DNA from: Burkholderiales bacterium | GTDB taxonomy: Bacteria; Pseudomonadota; Gammaproteobacteria; Burkholderiales; Burkholderiaceae_C | Assembly: GCA_016000265.1 (NCBI GenBank) | Contig: JAECRL010000001.1 | Coordinates: forward strand, 372,001 to 436,000 | Direction: 5' to 3' | DNA: 64,000 nucleotides | Shown here: piece after piece, positions 51,590 through 61,700 of the stretch | Layout of the letters: each line of letters starts with the position of its first letter | Numbering within the stretch: position 1 is the stretch's first letter | Translations under genes and position numbers: made by a program | Notes under the pieces: generated by a model | The model's database searches: none | Told to the model about the DNA's origin: nothing | Seen by the model: the letters and a program-made list of their open reading frames with translations, nothing else

Positions 51590-52425
51590 GGTGCCCAGCC
51601 TTGCAGCGCGGCTTGGGAGGGGGCGATCATGTCGAGCGCCACCTCGACCTCGGCCGACTGCCAGAAGCGGTTGCCCGAGGTGGCGACGCCCTCGCAGGCG
51701 TGCCCGGCCTGGCGGGCCTTGTTGAGCCAGTTGCTGGTGGCGGGCGGCAATTCGGGCGGCTCCCCGCTGGCGACCTCGATGACGCTCACGGGGGCGTGGA
51801 AGCCGGGGTGCAATGCGAAGCTGCTGCCTTCCAGTCCGCGCGCCAGCGCCGCCGACAGGCCGTAGCCGCCAACCGACACCGTCTCGCCGCCCTTGAGGGC
51901 GGCGCGCAATTCGGCCAGCACGTTGCCCGATTGCGAGCTGCTGGCCAGGTCGGCCCCCAGGCGGATGCGCAGGAACTGGGTCAGGTACTGCGCGCCCTGG
52001 AAGACGGGCTGCCACGCCAGCCAGGGCAGGCTCAGGCCGCGCTGGGCCAGCCAGCTCGACGCCAGCAGGCTGCCGGCGCGCAAGGACCACAGCACCGTGG
52101 GTCCGCCGTGGGCCAGGTGCGTGTTCAGCCAGGCGTGCGCGCGATCCAGGTCGGCCAGCCAGCTGTCCCAGCAGGCGTCGCTGAAGTCGCCCTCGCTGTC
52201 GCCGCAGCCGCGCAGGTCCATCTGCAGCACGCTCCAGCCCTGCTGGGCGAAAGCCTGCGTGGCCAGGGCCACCATGCGGCGCGATCGGTTGAGCTCCTCG
52301 GCAAACGGGTGCACGTACAGGATGGCGCCGCGGGGGCGGCCCATCGCGTGGGTGAACAGGCAGAAACGGCGCTCTTCGTGTTCACCCAGGAAACATGCGT
52401 CCCGCTTGGGGAACACCAGGTTCAT
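51586..52425 (-). CDS. Exosortase-A system-associated hydrolase 2
   Basis: 279 residues. Alpha/beta-hydrolase-like: RGAILYVHPFAEELNRSRRM, LQMDLRGCGDSEGDFSDACW and VLWSLRAGSLLASS, where the elbow has Arg instead of a nucleophile. It matches the hydrolase-2 group tied to exosortase A. Middle gene of a three-gene run (ACP, hydrolase 2, hydrolase 1) joined by ATGA overlaps on both sides, implying a tight complex or pathway. Confidence 0.83.
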   Translation of the reverse strand: MNLVFPKRDACFLGEHEERRFCLFTHAMGRPRGAILYVHPFAEELNRSRRMVALATQAFAQQGWSVLQMDLRGCGDSEGDFSDACWDSWLADLDRAHAWLNTHLAHGGPTVLWSLRAGSLLASSWLAQRGLSLPWLAWQPVFQGAQYLTQFLRIRLGADLASSSQSGNVLAELRAALKGGETVSVGGYGLSAALARGLEGSSFALHPGFHAPVSVIEVASGEPPELPPATSNWLNKARQAGHACEGVATSGNRFWQSAEVEVALDMIAPSQAALQGWAP

Positions 52426-52673
52426 GCGAGCTTCTGTTCGATGAAGTCCGCCAGCGAGCCCACGGTGGCGAACACCGAGCCGTCGACCTCGTCGTCACCG
52501 ATGGCGATGCCGAAGGTCTCTTCGATGGCGGTCAGCAGCGTGGCCACGGCCATGGAGTCGAGCTCGGGCAGGGCGCCCAGCAGCGGGGTGTCGCGGTCGA
52601 ACGAGGCGCTGCGCCCGTTGAGGCTCAGGTTGTCGTCGAGCAGGGTGAGGACGTGGCGGAGGTGTGTGGACAA
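52422..52673 (-). CDS. Acyl carrier protein of the exosortase-A-linked module
   Basis: 83 residues from TTG 52671-52673 (TTG 52683-52685 is also possible). The pantetheine-attachment motif PELDSMAVATLL has Ser40 in DSM; the helical pattern STHLRHVLTLLDDNL and TLLTAIEETFGIAI matches ACPs. An ATG far upstream (52817) would add an unconserved N-terminus. It overlaps hydrolase 2 by 4 nt and is divergent from the acyl-CoA ligase that may load it. Confidence 0.82.
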   Translation of the reverse strand: MSTHLRHVLTLLDDNLSLNGRSASFDRDTPLLGALPELDSMAVATLLTAIEETFGIAIGDDEVDGSVFATVGSLADFIEQKLA

Positions 52674-52968
52674 GGTGGACCCCAAACGGCAATGGTCTCG
52701 GTTGTTTTGGCATGCCGAGCCTCGCGTTGCGACGCACCGGGTGTGGGGGGCGCGTGCTCCGCGGGAATCGGGGGGCGCGAGGCTCCCCCGTCGCGCTCGG
52801 TCAACAGTAAACTGCAACAGGAAGGCAACAGAATAGCCTCAAAGACACGTGTCCGGGCTGAGGCGAAGCTGTGCAACATTCACTTGAGTGGGCGGTTTCT
52901 TGCACGATGGACGTCGAAGCCGTTGCGATTTCAGCGCAACCCCACCTTGGCCATGAAATCCTCGCCTC

Positions 52969-54585
52969 ATGACGGAAACCCACCTGCTTCACGACCTGCT
53001 GCTGCGCGCAGCCGCCCGCGCCCCTGAATCGCTGGCCCTGACTCACGGCGACCAGCACCTCTCTTATGGTGGCTTGCGGGGCCAGGTGCAGCGCGTGGCC
53101 GCGGGTTTGTTGCGCCTGGGCGTTGCGCGTGGCGAACGCGTGGGCGTGTTCCTGGAAAAGCGCGTGGAGACGGTGGCGTCGTGCTTCGGCGCCAGCCTGG
53201 CGGGCGCCGTGTTCGTGCCGGTCAACCCCATCTTGCGTCCGATGCAGGTGGGCCACATCCTGCAGGACTGCGGCGTGCGCGTGCTGGTGACCTCGCCGCA
53301 GCGCCTGCCGGCCCTGCTGGAGACGCTGTCGGGCTGCCCCGAGCTCAAGCACATCGTTTTGACCGACGCGGGCGTGCCGCCGGCCGGCTCGGGGGCTTGG
53401 CCCCCAGGCGTGAGCCGGGTGTCGCTGGCCGAGTGGCTGGAGGGCGCCGATGCGGGGGCAGGTGTGGGCGCAAACCACCGCGTCATCGACTCCGACCCGG
53501 TGGCCATCCTCTACACCTCGGGCAGCACCGGCAAGCCCAAGGGCGTGGTGGTGTCCCACCGCAACGTGCTGGTGGGCGGCAAGAGCGTGGCGCAGTACCT
53601 GGAAAACACCGCCGAAGACGTCTTGCTGGCCGCGCTGCCGCTGTCCTTCGACGCCGGCTTCTCTCAGCTGACGACGGCCTTCCACGTGGGCGCCCGCGTG
53701 GTGCTGCTCAACCATGTTTTGCCCCAGGACGTGGTCAAGGCCATGGCCAAGGAAGGCGTGACCGGCCTGACCGCGGTGCCACCGCTGTGGATCCAGCTGG
53801 CTCAGCTGAAGTGGCCCGAGGCCGTGGCCGAGCGACTGCGCTACTTCGCCAACACGGGCGGGCGCATGTCGCTGGACACGCTGACCCGGCTGCGCCAGCA
53901 CTTCCCGCACAGCAAGCCCTACCTGATGTACGGCCTCACGGAGGCGTTCCGGGCCACCTACCTGCCGCCCGAGCAGGTCGACGCCCGACCCGACTCCATC
54001 GGCAAGGCCATCCCGAACTCCGAGGTGCTGGTGCTGCGCCCCGACGGCACGCCTTGCGACGCCGACGAGCCCGGCGAGCTGGTGCAGCGCGGCCCGCTGG
54101 TCGCCCTGGGCTACTGGAACAACCCGGAGCGCACGAACGAGCGCTTCAAGCCCTTGCCCGCCGCAGCCGGTGTGCGCCACGCCGCCTTGATGGTGCCCGA
54201 GATGGCCGTGTTCTCCGGTGACATGGTGCGCCGTGACGCCGAGGGCTACCTGTACTTCATCGGTCGCAACGACGAGATGATCAAGACCTCGGGCTACCGC
54301 GTCAGCCCCGCCGAGGTCGAAGAGGTGCTTTATTCCACCGGCTTGATCGGCGAGTGCGCGGCCTTCGGCCTGCCCGACGAGGCCCTGGGCCACGCGATCG
54401 TGGTGGTGGTGGCGCCGCCCGCGGGCCAGGCGTCGCTGGACGTCGAGCAGCTGCTCAAGGCGTGCAAGAACCTCATGCCCGTCTACATGGTGCCCCGCCG
54501 CATCGAGGTGCAGGCCGGCGGCCTGCCGCGCAACCCCAACGGCAAGATCGATCGCACCGCGCTGGCCGCACAGCTCAGCGCCTGA
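52969..54585 (+). CDS. Acyl-CoA ligase (AMP-forming), exosortase-A system-associated
   Basis: 538 residues. ANL superfamily adenylating enzyme: P-loop-like YTSGSTGKPKGVVVSHRN, LMYGLTEAFRATYLP, GDMVRRDAEGYLYFIGRNDE and C-terminal PRNPNGKIDRTAL (catalytic Lys). Activates a carboxylic acid as acyl-AMP and passes it to CoA or an ACP; the divergent ACP gene is a natural partner. The group is known from EPS/exosortase-A loci in Proteobacteria. The decarboxylase follows after 55 nt. Confidence 0.9.
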   Translation: MTETHLLHDLLLRAAARAPESLALTHGDQHLSYGGLRGQVQRVAAGLLRLGVARGERVGVFLEKRVETVASCFGASLAGAVFVPVNPILRPMQVGHILQDCGVRVLVTSPQRLPALLETLSGCPELKHIVLTDAGVPPAGSGAWPPGVSRVSLAEWLEGADAGAGVGANHRVIDSDPVAILYTSGSTGKPKGVVVSHRNVLVGGKSVAQYLENTAEDVLLAALPLSFDAGFSQLTTAFHVGARVVLLNHVLPQDVVKAMAKEGVTGLTAVPPLWIQLAQLKWPEAVAERLRYFANTGGRMSLDTLTRLRQHFPHSKPYLMYGLTEAFRATYLPPEQVDARPDSIGKAIPNSEVLVLRPDGTPCDADEPGELVQRGPLVALGYWNNPERTNERFKPLPAAAGVRHAALMVPEMAVFSGDMVRRDAEGYLYFIGRNDEMIKTSGYRVSPAEVEEVLYSTGLIGECAAFGLPDEALGHAIVVVVAPPAGQASLDVEQLLKACKNLMPVYMVPRRIEVQAGGLPRNPNGKIDRTALAAQLSA

Positions 54586-54640
54586 CGGTTTTGCGCGCCC
54601 CTCCTCGCCGCGCCCTTCCTTTGCCTTCACCGACACCCAC

Positions 54641-55945
54641 ATGACCGAGCCCATTCCTCAGCCTGCCGCCGAGTCCGCCATGAAGTCGGCCGCGAAGCCC
54701 GCCACCAAGCCCCCCGTGCACACCGAAATGCGCTACTTCCCCGACACCGCGGGTGAGCTGACGGTGGGTGGCCAGCCGGTGTCTCGCCTCGCGGCCCGCG
54801 TGGGCTCCACGCCGTTTTACGCCTACGACCGCCAGGCCATGGTCGCGCGGGTGGCCGAGCTGCGCGCCGCGCTGCCCGCTGCGCTGCGCATCAGTTACGC
54901 CATGAAGGCCAACCCCATGCCCGCGGTGGTGCAGCACATGGCGGGCCTGGTGGACGGCCTGGACGTGGCCTCGGCCGGCGAGCTCATGGTGGCGCTGGAC
55001 GCCGGCATGGGCCCCGACCACATCAGCTTCGCCGGGCCGGGCAAGTCCGACGCCGAGCTCAAGCGGGCCGTGGCCGCGGGCATCCTGGTCAACGTCGAGT
55101 CCTTCCGCGAGCTGCCGCTGCTGCGGGCTGCCTCCGCCGAGCTGGGCTTGCCTGCGCGCGTGGCCGTGCGCGTCAACCCCGATTTCGACCTCAAGAGCTC
55201 GGGCATGAAGATGGGCGGTGGCCCCAAGCAGTTCGGGGTGGACGCCGAAGAGGTGCCGCGCCTGCTGCAGGCCATCGGGGAGGCCGGCCTGGCCTTCGAG
55301 GGCTTCCACATTTACTGGGGCTCGCAGAACCTCAACCCCGCGGCCGTCGTCGAGGCGCAGCAGAAGTCTTTCGAGCTGGCCGTTCGGCTGGCCGCACACG
55401 CGCCCTCGCCGGTGCGCCACCTCAACCTCGGCGGGGGCTTCGGCATCCCTTACTTCCCCGGCGACAAGCACCTGGAGCTGGCGTCCATCGGGGCGAACCT
55501 GGGCGAGCTCATCGAGCGCGCACGCACCGAGTTGCCCCAGGCCACGCTGTCCATCGAGCTGGGACGCTACCTGGTCGGCGAATCCGGTGTCTACGTCTGC
55601 CGCGTGCTGGACCGCAAGGTCTCGCGCGGCCACACCTACCTCGTCACCGACGGCGGCATGCACCACCACCTGGCGGCGTCGGGCAACTTCGGCCAGGTCA
55701 TCCGCAAGAACTACCCGGTGCGCCTGGCCAAACCGACGCCCACCGGGGTCGAGCCCAGCGAGCTGGAGCCCGTCTCCGTGGTCGGGCCCCTGTGCACGCC
55801 GCTCGACCTGTTGGGGGACCGCTGCCGGCTGCAGCATGCCGAGCCGGGGGACCTGGTCGTCGTGTTCCAGTCGGGCGCGTACGGCCCCTCGGCCAGCCCG
55901 CAGCGTTTCCTCGGCCACCCCGAGGTCAAGGAAGTGCTGGTTTGA
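54641..55945 (+). CDS. Pyridoxal-dependent decarboxylase, exosortase-A system-associated
   Basis: 434 residues. Fold-type III (DapDC/ODC-like) PLP enzyme: PLP Lys in ISYAMKANPMPAVVQHMAGL, Gly-rich phosphate site LNLGGGFGIPYF, IELGRYLVGESGVYVCRVLD, and the Cys loop GPLCTPLDLLGDRCR. Related to diaminopimelate decarboxylase but of the exosortase-linked clade; substrate unknown. The start at 54641 gives a 25-residue unconserved Ala/Pro-rich tail; ATG 54680 is an alternative. The following gene overlaps its stop. Confidence 0.88.
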   Translation: MTEPIPQPAAESAMKSAAKPATKPPVHTEMRYFPDTAGELTVGGQPVSRLAARVGSTPFYAYDRQAMVARVAELRAALPAALRISYAMKANPMPAVVQHMAGLVDGLDVASAGELMVALDAGMGPDHISFAGPGKSDAELKRAVAAGILVNVESFRELPLLRAASAELGLPARVAVRVNPDFDLKSSGMKMGGGPKQFGVDAEEVPRLLQAIGEAGLAFEGFHIYWGSQNLNPAAVVEAQQKSFELAVRLAAHAPSPVRHLNLGGGFGIPYFPGDKHLELASIGANLGELIERARTELPQATLSIELGRYLVGESGVYVCRVLDRKVSRGHTYLVTDGGMHHHLAASGNFGQVIRKNYPVRLAKPTPTGVEPSELEPVSVVGPLCTPLDLLGDRCRLQHAEPGDLVVVFQSGAYGPSASPQRFLGHPEVKEVLV

Positions 55946-57000
55946 ACGGCCTCAACCTCCCTCGCTTGCGTCGCCTGGTCTCGCGGGCGGTGGCCGGTCG
56001 GTCCTTGGGCATCGAGGACGTGGCCGAGCGGACGTGGACGGTGTGCCCCGAGTCGAGCGGCACCTGCGCGCCCGCGCTGCACCCCGAAGGCGCCCTGGAG
56101 CGCATCCAGGGCCTGTCGCCGTACCGGAACTGGCCGGCCGAGCAGGCCCTGATCCAAGGGGGCGAGGTGACCTTGCCGCCCACCGTGGGCCACCTGCTGC
56201 GCAACGCCCACGTGGTCGACAGCCACGTTTACTGCGGGGCCTGCGAGTGGCTGGGCGGCGTGGGCGGCTCGCCGCTGTGGTTGCCGCCCGCGCCGCGCGA
56301 GCCCGACCTGGCGCGCGCCACGATGACGTCCACCGGCACCGGCTCGCTGTACTTCGGCTGCCTGCTGCTCGACGACTTCCCGCTGGAGCTGCTGGGCAGC
56401 GACCCCGCCGAGAACATCGCCATGCTCTCCAAGCCCTCGGGTCACGAGGCCGGCTACCGCGAGCTGCTGGGGCTGCGGCCCCGCCGCGTCGTGCGCCGCG
56501 CCGCCGTGCGCGAGCTGACCTTCTTCGTCGACCCGGCCTACAACCCCTCCAAGGCCGACCGCTATCGGCACCTGCGCGCGGCCTTGCGCCGCCACGTGAG
56601 CGAGTCGACGGGCACGGGCCTGGTCTACCTCCGCCGCGGCCTGTCCGGTCAGCGCCGCGTCATGGCCAACGAGGCCGAGCTGGAGGCGGTGCTGGCCGGC
56701 CAGGGCTTCACCATCATCGACCCGATGAAGGCGTCGGCGCTCGATGTGGCCCGCTTGAGCCTGGACGCGCGGCTGGTGGTCAGCATCGAGGGCAGCCAGA
56801 TCTCGCACGCGCAGTTCTCGATGGCCGATGACGCCGCGCTGATCGTGCTGCAGCCGCCCGATCGCTTCTGCATGCAGTACAAGGAGTTCACCGACTCGCT
56901 GGGCATGCGCTTCGGCTTCGTCGTCTGCCAGCCGGGCGAAGAGGGCTTCAGCGTCGACATCCCCGAGCTGCTGGGCCTGATCGACCGCATGAAGCCTTGA
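55942..57000 (+). CDS. Glycosyltransferase family 61-like protein (DUF563)
   Basis: About 352 residues from TTG 55942, which overlaps the decarboxylase stop as TTGA; a GTG near 55990 is an alternative. The C-terminal half has the GT61 pattern: LVYLRRGLSGQRRVMANEAE, GFTIIDPMKASALDVARLSL, and EGSQISHAQFSMADDAALIV, where HGAG-type residues are replaced by EGSQ. Residues 1-200 lack a known motif. Co-transcribed with the ligase and decarboxylase, so it probably transfers a sugar in the same envelope polysaccharide pathway. Confidence 0.72.
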   Translation: MNGLNLPRLRRLVSRAVAGRSLGIEDVAERTWTVCPESSGTCAPALHPEGALERIQGLSPYRNWPAEQALIQGGEVTLPPTVGHLLRNAHVVDSHVYCGACEWLGGVGGSPLWLPPAPREPDLARATMTSTGTGSLYFGCLLLDDFPLELLGSDPAENIAMLSKPSGHEAGYRELLGLRPRRVVRRAAVRELTFFVDPAYNPSKADRYRHLRAALRRHVSESTGTGLVYLRRGLSGQRRVMANEAELEAVLAGQGFTIIDPMKASALDVARLSLDARLVVSIEGSQISHAQFSMADDAALIVLQPPDRFCMQYKEFTDSLGMRFGFVVCQPGEEGFSVDIPELLGLIDRMKP

Positions 57001-57015
57001 GGTCGTCGGCCCGGC

Positions 57016-58569
57016 TCAGGCGGGCTGCAGCTTGAACACCGCCACGGACTGCACCAGTTCGGAGGCCTGCTGCTGCAGGCTTTCTGCCGCGGCGGCGGAC
57101 TGCTCCACCAGGGCGGCGTTTTGTTGCGTGGACGAGTCCATCTGCTCGATGGCCCGGCCCACCTGGCTGACGCCGCTGTTTTGCTCGACGCTGGCCGAGC
57201 TGATCTCGCCCACGATGGTGTTGACCCGCTCGATGGCGGCCATGATCTCGTGCATGGTCTGGCCCGCCTGGGAGACCAGGCCCGAGCCGCGCTCCACCTG
57301 CTCGGCGCTGGCCGTGATGAGCGTCTTGATCTCGCGAGCGGCTTCTGCGCTGCGCTGGGCCAGGGTCCTCACCTCGGCGGCCACGACCGCGAAGCCGCGC
57401 CCCTGCTCACCGGCGCGCGCCGCCTCCACCGCGGCGTTCAAGGCGAGGATGTTGGTCTGAAACGCGATGCCGTCGATCACCGAGATGATGTCGGCGATCT
57501 TGCGCGACGCCTCGCTGATGCCTTGCATGGTGCTCACCACCTCATCGACCACCGTGCCGCCTTGCTGCGCCACGCCCGCTGCGTCTCGCGCCAGTTGCGT
57601 GGCCTGTTGGGCGTGTTCGGTGTTGTCTCGCACGGTCACGCCCAGCTCGTTCATGGTGGAGGCGGTCTGCTGAAGCGAGCTGGCTTGTTGTTCGGTTCGG
57701 GTCGACAGGTCCTGGCTGCCGTGGGCGATCTCCAGGCTGGAGGTGGCCACGCCGTCGGCGTTGCGGCGCACCTTGGCCACCACGCTGGTCAGGCTGTCTT
57801 GCATCTCGTTGAGGGTCGTCAGCAAGGGGCTGAACTCGTCGTGGCGGTCGTCGTGCACGCGCTGGCTGAGGTTGCCGTCGCGCACCCGCTCGGCCACGGC
57901 CCGCGAGGCGTGCACCCTCTGCTTGAGGGTCCGCCCCAGCCACCATGAAAAACTCATCAACCCGGTGATGGCCAGGCCGAACAGGATCAGCAGCACGATC
58001 AGGGTGTGCTGCACGTTGGCCTTGACGTGGTCGATGTCCTTCTTGACGTGCTCGCGCTGGTAGTTGACCGTGTCCTCCAGCACCGTCAGCAGCGCGTTGC
58101 GAGCCGGGATGGTGTGGTCCACGAGGTGGGCGAAGGCGCCGTCCCGGTCACCGGCCTGGATCAGCCGGATGTTGGCCTCGCCTTGTTGCCAGAACGCGTC
58201 GAGCTTCGGCCCGATGCTGGTAAAGCGCTGGCGCCCCTGCTCGGTGAAGAGCTTGGCTTCGTAGGAGCGCATCAACTGCTGGATCGCTTCTCGCTTGCTG
58301 GCGATGTCTTGCAGGCTGGTTTGCTTTTCTTCGGGTGTGCGGGCCAGCATGGCGTGTCTCAACTGCAAAGACACGCGGATGACGTTCAGCTCCACGTCGG
58401 CCATCTCGGCCAACTGGGGCACGCGGTTTTCTGCCGTGCTGGTGCTGGATCGCTTGACATCTTCCAGCTGCAAGTACGTGAACAAGGCGGCGCCCAGCAA
58501 ACCCAGTGACAGCATCACGGCGACGGCCATGAGGCGGACGGCGATGCCCAGCGAAGCGAACGGTTTCAT
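57016..58569 (-). CDS. Methyl-accepting chemotaxis protein (Tar-like four-helix-bundle sensor)
   Basis: 517 residues. N-terminal membrane helix (about 10-32), periplasmic four-helix bundle (about 35-185), second helix ([20 protein letters not shown]), HAMP (about 210-260) and the signalling tip [20 protein letters not shown]. Differs from the other MCP mainly in the sensor. Ends in VFKLQPA without the CheR pentapeptide. GGAGG lies 7 nt before the ATG. No FliA-type promoter found. Converges on the GT61-like gene with a 15-nt gap. Confidence 0.95.
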   Translation of the reverse strand: MKPFASLGIAVRLMAVAVMLSLGLLGAALFTYLQLEDVKRSSTSTAENRVPQLAEMADVELNVIRVSLQLRHAMLARTPEEKQTSLQDIASKREAIQQLMRSYEAKLFTEQGRQRFTSIGPKLDAFWQQGEANIRLIQAGDRDGAFAHLVDHTIPARNALLTVLEDTVNYQREHVKKDIDHVKANVQHTLIVLLILFGLAITGLMSFSWWLGRTLKQRVHASRAVAERVRDGNLSQRVHDDRHDEFSPLLTTLNEMQDSLTSVVAKVRRNADGVATSSLEIAHGSQDLSTRTEQQASSLQQTASTMNELGVTVRDNTEHAQQATQLARDAAGVAQQGGTVVDEVVSTMQGISEASRKIADIISVIDGIAFQTNILALNAAVEAARAGEQGRGFAVVAAEVRTLAQRSAEAAREIKTLITASAEQVERGSGLVSQAGQTMHEIMAAIERVNTIVGEISSASVEQNSGVSQVGRAIEQMDSSTQQNAALVEQSAAAAESLQQQASELVQSVAVFKLQPA

Positions 58570-58745
58570 GCGACCTCCAGATCAAACCACCCTTTCGGGT
58601 TAGCTGAAGGTTAGGCCGTTCGCGTCGACCCCGTCGGTGAGATTGCGTGCCGGATGCCGCGCAAACACGGAAAAGTGAAAAAAGCGAACAAGCGTGCGTT
58701 TCATGGCGTGGCAACCGAGCCGGCACCGCCCCCCTGGAGGCTCCC

Positions 58746-58751
58746 TACAAT
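58746..58751 (+). promoter_or_regulatory. Putative -10 box 6 nt before the dnaE start (leaderless geometry)
   Basis: TACAAT, then CGCCCC, then ATG 58758. The nearest GGAGG (58736-58740) is too far upstream for a ribosome site. Confidence 0.45.
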
Positions 58752-58757
58752 CGCCCC

Positions 58758-61700
58758 ATGGCATTCGTTCACCTGCGCTCCCACACCGAATACTCCGTCG
58801 TCGACGGCACCGTCCGCATCGACGACCTGGTCAAGGCCGCCCTCAAGGACGGGCAACCCGCGGTGGCGGTGACCGACCTCTCCAACCTGTTTGGCGCGGT
58901 CAAGCTCTACTCCGCCGCGCGCAAAAAAGGGGTGCAGCCCATCCTGGGTGCCGACATCTGGCTGGAGCCCGAAGAGGCCGGCAAGGCCCCCACGCGCCTG
59001 CTGCTGCTGATCCAGAACCGCGCGGGTTACCTGCGCCTGTGCGAGCTGCTCGGAGAGGCGTGGACGGCCCCCGGTCAGCGCACGCACGCCTGGGTGCATT
59101 GGGCCTCCCTGGCCGAGCGCAACGAGGGCCTGATCTGCCTGGCTGGCGCCGAAATGGGCATCGTGGGCCAGGCCCTGATGATGGGCGACGTCGCCAAGGC
59201 CGAGGCCTGGGCGACCAAGTTGGCGCAGACCTTTCCCGGGCGCTTCTACATCGAGCTGCAGCGAGCGGGGCACCCGACCAACGAGGCGCACATCCGCGCC
59301 GCCGTGCCCCTGGCCGCGCGCCTGGGCCTGCCGGTGGTCGCCACCCACCCCATCCAGTTCCAGTCGCCCGATGACTTCGACGCCCACGAAGCGCGCACCT
59401 GCATCGCCGAGGGCGAGACCCTTGGCAACCCCAAGCGCATCAAGCGCTTCACGCGCGAGCAGCACTTCAAGACGGCGGCCGAGATGGCCGCGCTGTTTGC
59501 CGACATCCCCTCGGCCGTGGCCAACACGGTGGCGATCGCGCGGCGCTGTTCACTGACCCTGGTGCTGGGCAAGCCGCAGTTGCCCAACTTCCCGACGCCG
59601 ATCCTGCAAGACGGGCCCAACCAGGGCCAGCCTCAGCCCATGGAGGACTACTTCCGCGAGCTGTCCCACATCGGCCTGGAGGAGCGCCTGCTGCAGCTCT
59701 TCCCGCAGGAAGCCGAGCGCAACGCGCAACGCCCCCACTACGTCGAGCGCCTGGACTTCGAGATCAACACGATCCTGAAGATGGGCTTCCCCGGCTACTT
59801 CCTGATCGTGCAGGACTTCATCAACTGGGCCAAGAACAACGGCTGCCCGGTGGGCCCCGGCCGCGGCTCGGGCGCCGGCTCGCTGGTGGCCTACGCGCTC
59901 AAGATCACCGACCTCGACCCGCTGAAATACAACCTGCTGTTCGAGCGCTTCCTGAACCCCGAGCGCGTCTCGATGCCCGACTTCGACATCGACTTCTGCC
60001 AGGGCAACCGCGACCGCGTCATCGACTACGTCAAGGACCGCTACGGGCGCGAGGCCGTCTCGCAGATCGCCACCTTCGGCACCATGGCCGCCAAGGCCGC
60101 GCTGCGCGACGTGGGCCGCGTGCTGGGCATGGGCTACGGCCACGTCGACAGCATCGCCAAGCTCATCCCCGCGCCACCGGGCAAGACCGTGACGCTGGCC
60201 AAGGTGCCCGCCGAGCCCGACCCCGGCATCATCTACGCCCGCAAGGAAGCGCCCGAGCTGGAGCAGCGCGAAGCCGCCGAAGAAGAGGTGGCCTCGCTGC
60301 TGGAGCTGGCCACGCGCGTGGAAGGCATGGTGCGCAACATCGGCATGCACGCTGGCGGCGTGCTGATCGCGCCGGGCAAGATCACCGACTTCTGCCCGCT
60401 CTACATGCAGCCGGGCAGCGACTCGGCCGTCAGCCAGTACGACAAGGACGACGTCGAAGCCATCGGCCTGGTGAAGTTCGACTTCCTGGGCCTGGCCACG
60501 CTGACCATCCTGGAGCTGGCCAAGGACTACATCGTCGCGCGCCACCCCGATCAGAAAGACTTCGACTTCGCCAAGATCCCGCTCGACGACGCGGCCGCCT
60601 ACCGGCTGCTGTCCGAAGGCAAGACCGTGGCCGTGTTCCAGCTGGAATCCCGTGGCATGCAAGGCATGCTGCGCGACGCCAAGCCCAGCGTCTTCGAGGA
60701 CATCATCGCGCTGGTGGCCCTGTACCGGCCGGGCCCGATGGACCTGATCCCGTCTTTCTGCGCGCGCAAGCACGGCAAGGAAGAGGTCACCTACCCGCAC
60801 CCGCTGATGGAGTCGGTGCTCAAGGAGACCTACGGCATCATGGTCTACCAGGAGCAGGTGATGCAGGTGGCCCAGATCGTCGGCGGCTACTCGCTCGGTG
60901 GCGCCGACCTGCTGCGCCGCGCCATGGGCAAGAAGAAGGTCGAGGAGATGCAGCACCACCGCGGCATCTTCTCGGAAGGGGCGGCCAAGAACGGCATCAG
61001 CAAGCAACTGGCCGACGAGATCTTCGACTTGATGGAGAAGTTCGCGGGCTACGGCTTCAACAAGTCGCACGCCGCCGCCTACGCCCTGCTGGCCTATCAC
61101 ACGGCCTGGCTGAAGGCGCACTACACGGCCGAGTTCTTCTCAGGGAACATGAGCGTGTCGAGTGACGACACGGACAAGCTCAAGATCTTCCACGACGACG
61201 CCACGCAGAACTTCGGCATCACCTTCACGCCGCCCGACGTCAACCAGGGCGAGTGGCGCTTCGTGCCCACCGACAAGAAGGTGATCTGCTACGCGCTGGG
61301 CGCGGTCAAGGGCACGGGTCAGGGCGCCATCGAGGCCATCGTGCGCGAGCGCCAGGAAAACGGCCCCTTCAAGAGCTTCTTCGACTTCTGCTGCCGGGTC
61401 GACCGCAAACAGGTCAACAAGCGCGTGGTCGAGGCCCTCATCAAGGCCGGCGCCTTCGACTCGCTGGAGCCGCACCGCGCGGGCTTGCTGGCCAGCGTCT
61501 CGCTCGCCTTCGACTACGCCGACACCCTGGTGGCCAACGCCGACCAGGGCGGCCTGTTCGACTTCGGCGACAGCCACGCCGCCTCCACCAACGAGCCCGA
61601 GCTGGTGCCCACCGAGCCGTGGACGCTCAAGGAGCGCCTGTCGCTGGAGAAGACCGCCATCGGCTTCTACCTCTCGGGCCACCTGTTCGACGAGGCCGAG

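Noticed and set aside
59550..61121. Minus-strand open frame within dnaE
   Set aside because: Antisense shadow of a highly conserved gene.
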